Assembly: GCA_019802505.1 (NCBI GenBank)
Contig: JAFMOC010000097.1
Coordinates: 1,157,501-1,221,500 of the forward strand
Direction: 5' to 3'
Length of the DNA stretch: 64,000 nucleotides
Origin: Corydoras sp. C115
Lineage: Eukaryota > Chordata > Actinopteri > Siluriformes > Callichthyidae
Shown here in pieces: positions 1-12,076 of this stretch; within the stretch, counting starts at the first letter, position 1, and every line of letters begins with the position of its first letter. A program made the position numbers and the translations under genes. The notes below the pieces were generated by a model. That model was not told where the DNA came from and did not search any database. It saw nothing but the letters and a program-made list of their open reading frames with translations.

Positions 1-272
1 CACACACACATACACACACACATACACACACACATACACATACACACACACACACACAGATACACATACACACACACACACACACACATACACACATACA
101 CACACATACACACACATACACACACACATACACACACACACATACATAGACATACATATACACACACATACACACATACACACACACATACACACATACA
201 CACACATACACACACACATACACACACATACACACACACACACACACATACATACACACATACATACACACA
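1..272. repeat. CA/CATACA microsatellite
   Basis: Uninterrupted CA repeats mixed with TACACA steps from the first base of the window; it probably continues to the left. Confidence 0.97.
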
Positions 273-914
273 GACCACAAAGAAGACTCTCAGTGCTGGG
301 GAGCCAGGTTTGAATCCACTGGGTTTCCTCCCACAGTACAAAAGCATGAATTCAAGGTGAATTGGCTGCTCTATATTGCCCCCATATATCTGTGAATGTG
401 ACTTTACATAGACTTCCATTCATTTCATAGATACACAACCGCAAATACTACTAGCCTAACATTAACCATGATCTGACTAGAACCATAGAACATGATTTAC
501 ACAAAAACTGCTTTAACAGGTGTTTAATGAGAACAGTGCTGAGTGTTTTGTGGTGTGATTGTATGTTTGAACATGACTACATGCAGTCTGTGGTTTAAGG
601 CAGCGTGGTGTTGATGGGTTTATTCCACATTGTGCAGCTCAGTGAGTCCTGAGCGTTCTTGTGGCTGATGCTGTAATGCTGATTCATGAAGGGGTGTTTT
701 ATGTAATGGTGGTGGGAGGACGGGGCCAAAACTGACTCGAAGCCGATCCCAGAATAAGTGCGATCGATACGGCCGTAGGGCGAGCGGTGAGTCCGTACCT
801 CTGTAAGCGCTGCAGGCTGATCACACCTTTTTCTTCACGACACTGTAATCTCCACGGAAACGGCTGTAGTCATGACATCAGGGGTGTTACACTGACCAAC
901 CAGTCATTTTAGAC

Positions 915-1250
915 ATTCATTCATTCATTCATTATCTTCCGCTTTATCCTCTATTAGTGGTGGGGGCTCCCCATGCCCATCCAGGGGAGAACATTTCGGG
1001 CGCTGGGCAGATACACCCAGGACAGGGCGCTGGGCACACACTCACTCACACATACACTCTTTATGGGGCAATTTGGAGAGCTCAATTGACTTGATCCATG
1101 TTTTTGGACTGTGGGAGGAAACCAGAGAACCCGGAGGAAACCCACGCGGACACGGGGAGAACATGGAAACTCCACCCAGATGGGGATTCGAACCGGGAAT
1201 CCCTAGAGCTGAGAGGAGAACATGCTAAACCACTAAGCCACCGTGCCGCC
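915..1250 (-). mobile_element. V-SINE (DANA/Mermaid-like), minus
   Basis: Complete element in reverse: CATTCATT tail, body, then the tRNA-like head ending CACCGTGCCGCC. The reference family in this window has a tRNA head with box A TGGCTTAGTGG and box B GGTTCGAATCC, a conserved central core (GTGGGTTTCCTCCGGGTTCT) and a GAATGAATG tail; about 340 bp. Confidence 0.93.
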
Positions 1251-1544
1251 TCATTTTTTTTATTTACTTTTATTTAAAGTGACTTACAAGCATCTCGACT
1301 TTGGGGCTGGAACACAGGGTCAGTTATGATACAGACCCCCTGGAGGAGAAATGGACCTGCCCAAGGGCCCACGGTGACCACGTCACTGGACTTGGGATTT
1401 GATAGCCCCAGCCTAAACACTCAGTGCTGCCCTGAGGAGAGGGTGTTGGGGTGTCAGTCTGAAGGTTGGGCCTTCAGTTACCAACATGGGCCCTTCAGCA
1501 AGGCCCCTGACCCTCATGAAAAATGATGTGACTCGATCCACTCA

Positions 1545-1947
1545 GTCAGCAGTAGGGGTGAGCTGCAATATTCGCTGATTCGACGATTCGATTCGGAGAA
1601 CCGTAGTCGACTATGAACCTCATAGTCGAATGTACCATTTTGACCACATGGGGGCGCCCATGGCTGCTGCTAAGCATTAGTTTTTACATAAAATGTCTTT
1701 GTTTTCGTTATATATATAGCCTTTTGTCGAATAAAATCATCCTAATTTCTAGAAAAAAAAAGGTTTTCATTTGTTAGAAAAACAAGTAAATATATAAAAA
1801 ATATATATATATTTTTTAAAACTACGCCCTTAGCGCCATCTTGTGGTGAAATTTTAACTGATTCGACTTTCAGTCGACTATAGGGAAAATCTGACGAATC
1901 AGATTCCACTATGAAAATTTTTAGTTGAATACAGCCCTAGTCAGCAG
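1545..1947. mobile_element. hAT-type MITE with 8-bp target duplication
   Basis: Ends TAGGGGTG / CAGCCCTA are short terminal inverted repeats, flanked by exact GTCAGCAG at 1545-1552 and 1940-1947. 387 bp between duplications, no transposase frame. Inner sub-terminal copies of a GTCGA motif on both arms are typical of hAT ends. Confidence 0.85.
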
Positions 1948-2757
1948 CTCATTAAAATTCAAGCACCGCCCCTTTTATAAGCACTATATTGTTGCTGTAC
2001 GTTGCTCCTCACGGAGTTTGCGTTCATTTGGGACGTTTTTCCTAAATGCTACTCAACTCATCCTGATAAATGTGAGTCAGGTTTCACATTTTAAACAAAT
2101 CCCACATTTTATGTTTGAGTTAAAAGCTCAGTAATCCGTTCTCCGCTCGTTCCGACTCGTACGTTTCCTAAAAACAACGTTCCTGCTCGTTTTACCGCAG
2201 GTTCCTTCCACCTCACCCAGCCCGGTTCCCATTGAGGAGTACTGGGCCTGATTATGTTAGCGCTCCCTTCACGGCCTGTAATAAGTGAGTGGGTGTGTTA
2301 ATTTGGCATATTGATGCTGTGTAAATGGCTCACTTGGCAGCCTGTGTTTTATGAATCAGTCAGCAGTTCAAGAGCTGATTTGTGTGTCTGGATACACTTA
2401 AAGCGTCTGGCAGCGCACCCGCTGCTGGCACTCCAACAACAGGCATGTGGAAATGGCTGGCGTTTGTCTGAAAGACACAAAACAGGGAGCGTTTCCGGAA
2501 ATGTGGAAATGTAAAGTCCTCACTTCTGGAATGTTCAATCACCATCATGTCATGTGCTGACAAATTGGCTTGTAGTCAAGCATGTCATGTTTATTTAAAT
2601 AACTGCTACGTTCTAGAGTTCTGTTCTTCATGGAGATGCTGGCTAAAGAGAGGGAAATATATTACCTCAATAGTAAAAAATATATATACACATACTGTAG
2701 TAATTGGAAACAATGTGTGTGTATTTATATACATATATGTATATTTTTATATATATA

Positions 2758-3108
2758 TAGTGGCACAGTGGCTTAGTGGTTAGCACGTTCCCCTCTCAGC
2801 ACTAGGGATTCCCGGTTCGAATCCCCATCTGGGTGGAGTCTCCATGTTCTCCCCGTGTCCGCGTGGGTTTCCTCCGGGTTCTCCGGTTTCCTCCCACAGT
2901 CCAAAAACATGGATCAGGTCAATTGAGTTCTCCAAATTGCCCCATATAGAGTGTGTTTGTGTGAGTGAGTGTGTGCCCAGAGATAGATTGGCGCCCTGTC
3001 CTGGGTCTATCTGCCCAGCGCCCGAAACGTTCTCCCCTGGATGGGCACAGGGAACCCCCCCGCGACCCTAATATAGGATAAAGAGGAAGATAATGGATGG
3101 ATGGATGG
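2758..3108 (+). mobile_element. V-SINE, plus
   Basis: Head GTGGCACAGTGGCTTAG through to a GGATGGATGG tail; inserted next to a TA microsatellite, so target duplication is not resolvable. Confidence 0.93.
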
Positions 3109-3512
3109 TGTGTGTTTTACAATTCCATTCTGTAGTTCAACATCTGTTTCTTTACATTGTTAGTCCACGTAACATGTTCTCCCGTGATCAGGACCCCCAC
3201 AGAGGCTGTATTAGGGTGGTGGATGGTTCTCAGTGATGCTGACATTATGGTGTTAGTGTGTCAGTGTGTGTTGTGCTGGTATGCAGTAGTGGATCAGACA
3301 CAGAGAACAGTACACCTGTCAGAACATACAGGTGTCTGATCCACTTGTACCATCATCCATCACCCATAATATTACCTGCTCTGTGGGGGTGCTGTTGATC
3401 AGAACTGGATAAAGCATGTCGATGGACTACAGAACGTAACTGTAGAACTACAAAGTCCATCTATATAGTAAGTGTAGAAATGATGAGCTGTGCTCTGTCT
3501 GTGTTGCTTCAG

Positions 3513-4460
3513 GCGGGGACAGTTCGTGATTCCATGGCTAAATCTCTCTATGGCGCTCTGTTTGACTGGATCGTCTTCCGCACCAACCACGCGCTCCTCA
3601 ATAACAAAGACCTGGAGGACACGTCTAAGGTAAGACGAGCTATGGGTCGGCTTCTATGCCGTATGTGGTTACAGATGATGTGTACATGCACATATTTCAT
3701 GTTGCTGTTATTTTATCATTTTAATAAACATTGTGTACAACTGTTTTTTGTCCCTTGTGGTTTGCGTAGTGTTCTAACATCAGTGGGACGTTCCCGCCTC
3801 ATGATCCACCTCATGTTCATGTCCCTTTTCAGATCCTGTCCATTGGGGTCCTGGACATCTTCGGCTTTGAGGACTACGAGAACAACAGCTTTGAGCAGTT
3901 CTGCATCAACTTCGCCAACGAACGACTGCAGCATTACTTCAACCAGCACATCTTTAAATTAGAGCAGGTCTGTCCCCCTCCGTCCTTTTCTGTGGCGGCC
4001 TGATTTTTTTATTTTTTTTAATTTTGTTTTATTTTTTTCGTATGCTGACGTTGGCGGCACGGTGGCTTAGTGGTCAGCACGTTCTCCTCTCAGCGCTAGG
4101 GATTCCCGGTTCGAATCCCCATCTGGGTGGAGTTTCCATGTTCTCCTCGTGTCCGCGTGGGTTTCCTCCGGGTTCTCCGGTTTCCTCCCACAGTCCAAAA
4201 AAGACATGGATCAAGTCAATTGAATTCTCCAAATTGCCCCATATAGAGTGTGTCTGTGTGAGTGAGTGTGTGCCCAGCGATGGATTGGCGCCCTGTCCTG
4301 GGTGTATCTGCCCAGCGCCCGAAACGTTCTCCCCTGGATGGGCATGGGGAACCCCCCCCCCCCCCCCCCCCCCGCGACCCTAATATAGGATAAAGCGGAA
4401 GATAATGAATGAATGGATGCTGACGTTGCAGACGTTTGTGGAAACGATGCCACAGCGAAT

Positions 4461-4501
<41 letters not shown>

Positions 4502-4695
4502 CAGTAATATGCAAAAGAATTGAGTAGGTGAGGAGATCTTTTCGGGAGCGTCGGGGGCGCGACACGCTCGCCGTCATCAGGACTTTAAAGCGCTTTATAC
4601 AGCAGCAGTGTAATAGAGCTGCAGTCTATTAAAAAGAGCCTCTGAGGCACGGAGGCCCTTTCATTGTCCCATTAGCTGTTGTGTGGTTTTAAGGG

Positions 4696-4767
<72 letters not shown>

Positions 4768-4910
4768 TTTAACTGTCAGACATGATGACTCACTCTGGCA
4801 GAACCCACGATGCTTGTCTTCCCCATGCTGAGATCTGGTGATTTCTATCTTCTGCCTTTCTGACAAGCTCATGAAAAACAGGATTTAACCAGTGTATTAC
4901 CTCCACACTG

Positions 4911-4951
<41 letters not shown>

Positions 4952-6706
4952 TTCACTGGATTGTGTAACTCATACATGAAGTCTTTGCCCTCGTGCACAC
5001 ACTCTTATCTTAATCTAGTGTCTACCCTTTGAATGTTGTCCAAAGCAAATACACAGAGCTCTCGTCCGGACTGCGGAGCCTCGGTGCCGTGTTTACACTC
5101 CGCTGCCAATGGCTCTTTAATTTGCTTTCTTTAACATGCTCTGGTGCGGCGGGGGCATCGGCGCGGGGCATCGGCGCAGGGCATCAGTGCGGGGCATCGG
5201 CGCAGTTCAGACGCACACTCCAGCAGTGTTAACCTGGTGATAAGGCATAAGGCAGAATTGTGTTTTGGGAGTAAAGCAGCACACACACACACACACACAC
5301 ACACACCTATACTGCAACACACAGCATCGGGCAAAAGTTTGGACACGCCCGCTTTCTGCTCCACTTATTGTCCATGTTCTCAGTTCCACTTCTTGTAAAG
5401 CTGGACTTTGTAGTTCTGCATTCCAGACTGTAGTCCATCTGTTTGTGTTCTACAGTACATACTGTGTACGTCCCCTTTACTCTGTTCTAATGGTCAGAAC
5501 CCCAATAGAACCACCACAGAGCAGGGGTTATTTGGTGGGTGCATTATTCCTATCCCGGCAGTGTCTCTGAGGTGTTTAAATGAAACTCCAGCAGCACTGC
5601 TGCACTAAAACCCCCCTCACCACATCCGTGTCACTGCAGAACTGACCGTAATCGGATGGGGGGGGTATAAGGGGTTACCGAGGGCGACCAGCCGACCGTC
5701 CAGCGTGAGGGAACGTGGTTTTTTGGGAGCTCATGTAGTTTGCTCGGTTGTGTGTACAGGAGGAATACCGCGCTGAGGGCATCAGCTGGCACATGATCGA
5801 TTACATCGACAACACCAGCTGCATCAACCTGATCAGCAAGAAGCCCACAGCACTGCTCCACCTGCTGGATGAAGAGTGCAAGTGTGTTGTAGCTTAATGA
5901 ATATTGCAGTCTTCTTTTCTGACTCCAGTTGTTTTGCATTAAACCATTAAAGACTAAGTTCTATTTTTTTTTTCTATTTTTTTACCCCCACCACCCCGTA
6001 TTAGTTTTCCCCAGGCGACCAACCAGACTCTGCTGGATAAGTTTAAGAGACAGCACGAAGGCAACAGCTACATCGAGTTCCCCGCCGTCATGGAGCCAGC
6101 GTTCATCATTCGGCACTACGCTGGAAAAGTTAAATACAACGTGAAGGTGAGTTCGGGTTGATTTAATAATCAATTAGCCTCTGCTAGTCTCTAAGCAACA
6201 AGAACCGCCACGGAGAACCTACTCCACCTCATCGTTCTACTGCGTTCTACCTCAATCTCACAGCCGTCCATATCATTCATTCATTCATTCATTCATTCAT
6301 TATCTTCTGCTTCATTATCATGGGGTGGGGGGTTTCCCATGCCCATCCAGGGGAGAACATTTTGGGCGCTGGACAGATACACCCAGGACAGGGCGCCAAT
6401 CTATCGCTGGGCACTCACAACTCACACAAACACACTCTATATGGGGCAATTTGGAGAACTCAATTGACTTGATCCATGTTTTTGGACTGTGGGAGGAAAC
6501 CGGAGAACCCGGAGGAAACCCACGCAGACACGGGGAGAACATGGAAACTCCACCCAGATGGGGATTCGAACCGGGAATCCCTAACGCTGAGAGGAGAACG
6601 TGCTAAACCACTAAGCCACCGTGCCGCCCCTGTCCATATCAGATTTATAAAAAATAAACTGTGAAGTTCCATCTGACTGTGACGTCAGGTACTGTGTGCT
6701 TTTGTT

Positions 6707-6750
<44 letters not shown>

Positions 6751-6857
6751 TGAAGTGTGTGTACAGGTTTGTGTTTTTATTGGTTTATGTCCAAGTGTGT
6801 GTGTATGTGTATGGTTTTTTGTTTTGTGTCTGAGCATGTGTACATGATGTATGTGTT

Positions 6858-6908
<51 letters not shown>

Positions 6909-6969
6909 ATGTTTATCAGCTCATCCATGCATGTGAGTTCGAGGGAAACAGGAATGCGCACACATGAGT

Positions 6970-7024
<55 letters not shown>

Positions 7025-10000
7025 CACAAACCACATCCACTGGCCTACTTCTGTTTTCTAATCTGGATGGATTTGCCCGGAGCTGCGAGTGCGTTCGATG
7101 CGCATGCTCCACATTCACACCTGTCTGTCTTCGTTCCTGATTCTGTTCTGCATCTGTTATAGAAAATAAAACCACATGGGGATGTAGAACATGAGGTCGT
7201 GTTGTTCGTGTTGTTTGTGGAAAATAAACCTTTATAAAAATAAAGCTCAGTCCCACACTCACGATCAGAACGGACACTTTAAACAGGAAGCCGCTTTATC
7301 TTCACGTTCTTCATTTATCTTCTCATACAGGATTTCAGGGAGAAAAACACGGACCACATGCGTCCGGACATCGTGGCTCTGCTGAAGAGCAGCAACAGCG
7401 CCTTCATCTGCAGCCTGATGGGAATCGACCCTGTGGCCACCTTCCGCTGGGCGGTGCTCAGAGCGTACTTCAGAGCCATGGTGGCTTTTAGAGCGGCTGG
7501 AAAGAGGCACGGAGAGAAGAAGGGCGGTGAGGCATAGATATGCGCACACGCAAATACACACACACACACAAAAAATATACAAACACACACACACACACAA
7601 AATACACAAACACATACCCACACAAAAATGCGTACATACACTGTAGCATCTCATCTATTTTCCGTTTAGGTTCTGAACCTGTGGTTCCGTGTGCCGTCGT
7701 CAAGCGTGTGGACAACTTCAGTTTCCTACATCACCCCGTGCACCAGCGGAGCCTTGAGATCCTTCAGCGGTGTAAAGATGATAAATTCAGTAAGAATCTT
7801 TGTGATCTGATTGCAGTACTGCGTTAAATGCTGCCGTTAGCCTTTTTTAACAAACAAAAACAAAGAACACAGATGGACTACAGTCTGTAACTATAAAACT
7901 ACAAAGTCCATCTGTATGATGAGTGGAGGAAATAGAGAATGGAGCCAGAATGGGGCGTGTCCTAAATAACTGTACTATAACTACTATATTAAGTTCTGTG
8001 TTGCATGGTGTGAAATGCAAACAGGACTCGCTGTAACACGGTGGATGGTAGAGCTGTGCACTGTAGAAACCACCGATTTGGGGGGTGGGGGGTGGGGGGC
8101 ATTCAGGGACGAGGGGATTGTGGCATGTCTCCCGCTGAATCCATGCAAACGTTTCTGTGAGGAAATCGCGGCGTGTCGGGTGGCGCTGGACACAATGCGG
8201 ATCACCTCCTGAAAACAGCGGGTCACAGGTCCAGGTCCAGACTGTCTGGAACCGTTTCCTCTGTTCTGCGGGGCCTCGGCCAGAGGTTCAGGGTTCGGCG
8301 TCGCTGCAGCGGCAGCACTAACATGCTGATTGTCTCGAAACAGATTCCTGCAACACGTGGAAGAGCCAGCGCAGCCCCCTGTCCCACCTACAGGGAACCA
8401 ATGCGGTCAATGAGAACTCCTCAAAGTACGTGTATGACATCATATCCACATTCAGACATCAGTCACTCTCACACAGACACACACACTGTATAGGGGCAAT
8501 TTATAGCAGCCAGTTCACCTTGGATCCATGTTTTTGGACTGTGGGAGGAAACCAGAGAACCCGGAGGAAACCCACATGGACACGGGGAGAACATGGAAAC
8601 TCCACCCAGTTTATTTTCGAACCTGGAACCCCAGTGCTGGAGGTGCAAACCACAGCCCTGCATGCTGTCACATTATAAATATCTCATTATCCTCCACCTA
8701 ATCCTATACTAGGCTCATGGGGAGAACCCGTGCCATTTCGGGGAGAACGTTTCAGGCACTGGGCAGATACCAAATCCAGGACAATAATAATAATAATAAT
8801 ATTATTTAATAATAAAATAATATAATTATTATATTATTATTTAATACATATTTCAGTTTTATTATTAAAATATTATATAATTTATTTATATTGGTTATTC
8901 AAGAAAGTCAATTGCACATAATAATATAAAATAATATGTGAAAAGCAAAGGAGTATAACAAAAAACATCTCGTACAGTAAAACAGATATTACAGATATTA
9001 AAATAAAAATTTATAAAAATTGCTGGGCAAACACAGACACACTATATAGGGGCAATTTAGAGCAACCAACTCTCCTCGAATCCATGTTTTTGGACTGTGG
9101 GAGGAAACCGGAGAACCGGGAGGAAGCCCACACCGACACGTAAATCTTAACCTCAAAACAAAGTGTGTGTGATTTGTGTGTGACGGATCACAAACTGCTC
9201 TGTGTCCTCAGGGACGGCTTCTCCGGCGGTAACGGCCGCAGGTCGAGGTCGGGACGTCTGAGCGCGCTCAGCCCTTCTCACGAGGAAGGTGGGATATTCG
9301 TTAACGCCATGAGCAGCAAGCTGCTGGAGCGAGCGCAGGGCATTCTCATGTGAGTCGTCATCTCCTTTAAAACTCCAGAAAATGAAGATCCGCCGAAGGG
9401 CTTCACTCCATTTTGAACGTTCTGTTTACAGGAGAAATAAGAACTACAGAGCCAGGCTGTCGCTGCCGAAGGTACCGTCCGCAGACCCCCCCCCCCCCAC
9501 CTCACCTCACCTCACCTCACCTTCCATTAGAGTCCTGATGAGCTCTGGTTCAAATCCCAGGGTCCAATCAGTCTGTAAGAAGTGTCTGTGATCCAAAGCC
9601 CAGTTGAAATGAATTAAACCTGATTCGGTTCTTCTATGTGACCTCTTCCTCCGAGCAGCATCTGCTGGATGTGAAGTCTCTGAAGTACCTGAGCAGTTTG
9701 ACGCTCCATGACCGCATCACCAAGTCCCTCCTGCACCTGCACAAGAAGAAGAAACCTCCCAGCATCAGCGCCCAGTTTCAGGTCAGACGCTTTGAACTGC
9801 AGACGAATCCATCTGCCCCGTGTCTGCGTGGCTTCCCCCCGGGTTCTCCGCTTTTTTTTCCCACAGGCTAAAACATGGATTCAAGGTAAATTGGCTCTAA
9901 ATTGCCCCTATTTAAATTTTGGGACAGCGATAGAGTGGCGCCCTGTCCTGGGTCTATCTGCCCAGCGCCCGAAACATTCTCCCCTGGATGGGCATGGGGA

Positions 10001-10070
10001 ACACCCCCCCCCCTGCGACCCTAATAGAGGATAAAGCGGAAGATAATGAATGGATGGATAAATTCTGTGA

Positions 10071-10109
<39 letters not shown>

Positions 10110-10764
10110 TGTGTGAGTGTGTGAGTGTGTGAGTGAGTGAGTGAGTGAGTGAGTGTGTGAGTGAGTGTGTGAGTGAGTGTGTGAGTGAGTGAGTGAGTGT
10201 GTGAGTGAGTGTGTGAGTGAGTGTGTGAGTGAGTGTGTGAGTGAGAGTGAGTGTGTGAGTGTGTGAGTGAGAGTGTGTGAGTGAGTGTGTGAGTGAGTGT
10301 GTGTGAGTGTGTGAGTGAGTGTGTGAGTGAGTGAGTGTGTGAGTGTGTGAGTGAGTGAGTGTGTGAGAGTGAGTGAGTGTGTGAGAGTGAGTGAGTGTGT
10401 GAGTGAGTGTGTGAGTGAGTGTGTGAGTGAGTGAGTGTGTGAGTGAGAGTGAGTGAGTGTGTGAGTGAGTGTGTGTGTGAGTGAGTGTGTGAGTGAGTGA
10501 GTGTGTGAGTGAGAGTGAGTGAGTGTGTGAGTGAGTGTGTGTGTGAGTGAGAGTGAGTGTGTGAGTGAGTGAGTGAGTGAGTGAGTGTGAGAGTGTGAGT
10601 GTGAGTGAGTGAGTGTGAGAGTGTGAGTGTGAGTGAGTGAGTGTGTGAGTGAGTGAGTGAGTGTGTGAGAATGAGTGAGTGTGTGAGTGAGAGTGAGTGA
10701 GTGAGTGAGTGAGTGAGTGAGTGAGAGTGTGAGTGAGTGTGTGAGTGAGTGTGTGAGTGAGTTA

Positions 10765-10803
<39 letters not shown>

Positions 10804-12076
10804 TGTCTGTGTGTCGGTCGTGCGATGGATTGGCGCCCCGGTGTATCTGCCCAGCGCCTGAAACCTTCTCCCCTGAATGTGCTTTGGACTCTAGAATAGG
10901 ATTATTAGTTTATATCTGCTTTAATAAGATGCATCACAGATATAAATCAGAGACATGCTACTTAATTAATTCATTAATGACTTTTTTTAATTATTCAGGC
11001 TTCACTCAACAAGCTGATGGAGACACTGGGACAGTCTGAGCCCTACTTTGTAAAGTGCATCCGCTCCAACGCAGAGAAGGTAACGAGTGTGTGATGAGAC
11101 TCTGCGATTCAAAGTCGACAGCACAAATATTCTTGCCAATACTGATTAGGTTTATTCTCGAGTATGCACCTTAACTTTGTACATAATCTTACCCCCAACC
11201 GTAAGAACTGTAACGTAAATCAAATAAACAAATATACAATGAGCAATTTACATATTGTAGACTATTAATCTTAAGACTGATCCTTTGTTGGTTTTATCAC
11301 ACAAATTTACATCTTGATTTAGAACCGTAGTTACATCTCAATTCACTCTAATGCTAGAAAAGGTAATAAACATAATTGGTATATTAACAGAATGCAAACC
11401 TCATTGGCTGCATGAAATATCTAAGGAGAGCTATGGTTTCACGTCGTACCCTGCTGGTCTTTACCTTCCAACTGACCCTTAATGCTAACTTTGGAACCTT
11501 TGTAAAGTGGTGACCGTGGTAATTAGCAGTGTAACCATGGAAAAGAACATTGTCAATGTTCTTAAAAGAACAGAAGTTCTATCCCCAAGTTCTATTATAC
11601 AATTGTACAACCTTTAAACCAATTCAAAATATAAACTGCTTAAGTAGGCAGTTACAGATACAGTGTTTAAATACGGGACTCACAGTGGAGCTCTGTCTGT
11701 CTGTCTGAACTCAGCTTCCCCTCAGATTTAATGATTCTTTGGTCTTGAGGCAGCTGCGCTACACCGGGATGCTGGAGACCGTGAGGATACGGCAGTCTGG
11801 ATACAGCGTTAAATACACTTTCCAGGTACCACGTTTCCAACGGCGTAGTTCTGAATTAAAGGCGGCGGCGTGGCACATGCTCCACTCTATATCGTAAGAC
11901 TGATCGTTGTATAAAATATGTTGTGTTTATGTATTTTTTTTTTTTTATAGGACTTTGCTCGCCATTTCCACGTGCTGTTACCTGGTGGTGGCGTAGGGGG
12001 CAGTAAAGCAGACATTCGAGCATTTCTACAAAAAGCTGACCTCGACCGAGATGGTTATCAAGTAGGCAAGACAATG
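3513..12076 (+). CDS. myo9a: myo9a motor domain, C-terminal two thirds
   Basis: Thirteen exons, residues about 1-511 of the visible protein. The second exon carries the myosin switch II/relay signature DIFGFEDYENNSFEQ followed by NFANERLQHYFNQHIF. Exons 5760-6146 give the segment ending AFIIRHYAGKVKYNVK. Exons 7331-9781 encode the class IX loop-2 insertion, beginning after MVAFRAAGKR and ending in a Lys-rich patch just before PPSISAQFQ. Exon 10999-11079 carries EPYFVKCIRSNAEK, and 11715-12076 reaches the converter (LRQLRYTGMLETVRIRQSGY, then YQVGKTM). The nucleotide-binding P-loop and switch I are not in the window. Confidence 0.95.

Larger units (their letters stand above)
1..3512 (+). other. 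myo9a intron, repeat-filled
   Basis: No earlier motor exon could be found. Contents: microsatellite (1-272), old SINE fragment (about 300-395), full SINE (915-1250), a degenerate tRNA-SINE with conserved fish tail (about 1260-1520), a hAT element (1553-1939), a SINE (2758-3108) and part of the inverted-arm DNA element (about 3180-3490). Unique-looking sequence remains at 420-900 and 1950-2690. Confidence 0.7.

Noticed and set aside
2160..2290. Possible extra myo9a exon after a CCGCAG acceptor
   Set aside because: The following frame does not match any myosin motor sequence and has no suitable donor.
6785..7277. Val/Cys/His/Thr repeat proteins
   Set aside because: Translations of GT/CA microsatellites.
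10060..10800. Regular repeat that could be taken for a CRISPR-like array
   Set aside because: Simple GTGA/GTGT satellite without spacers, in a vertebrate intron.
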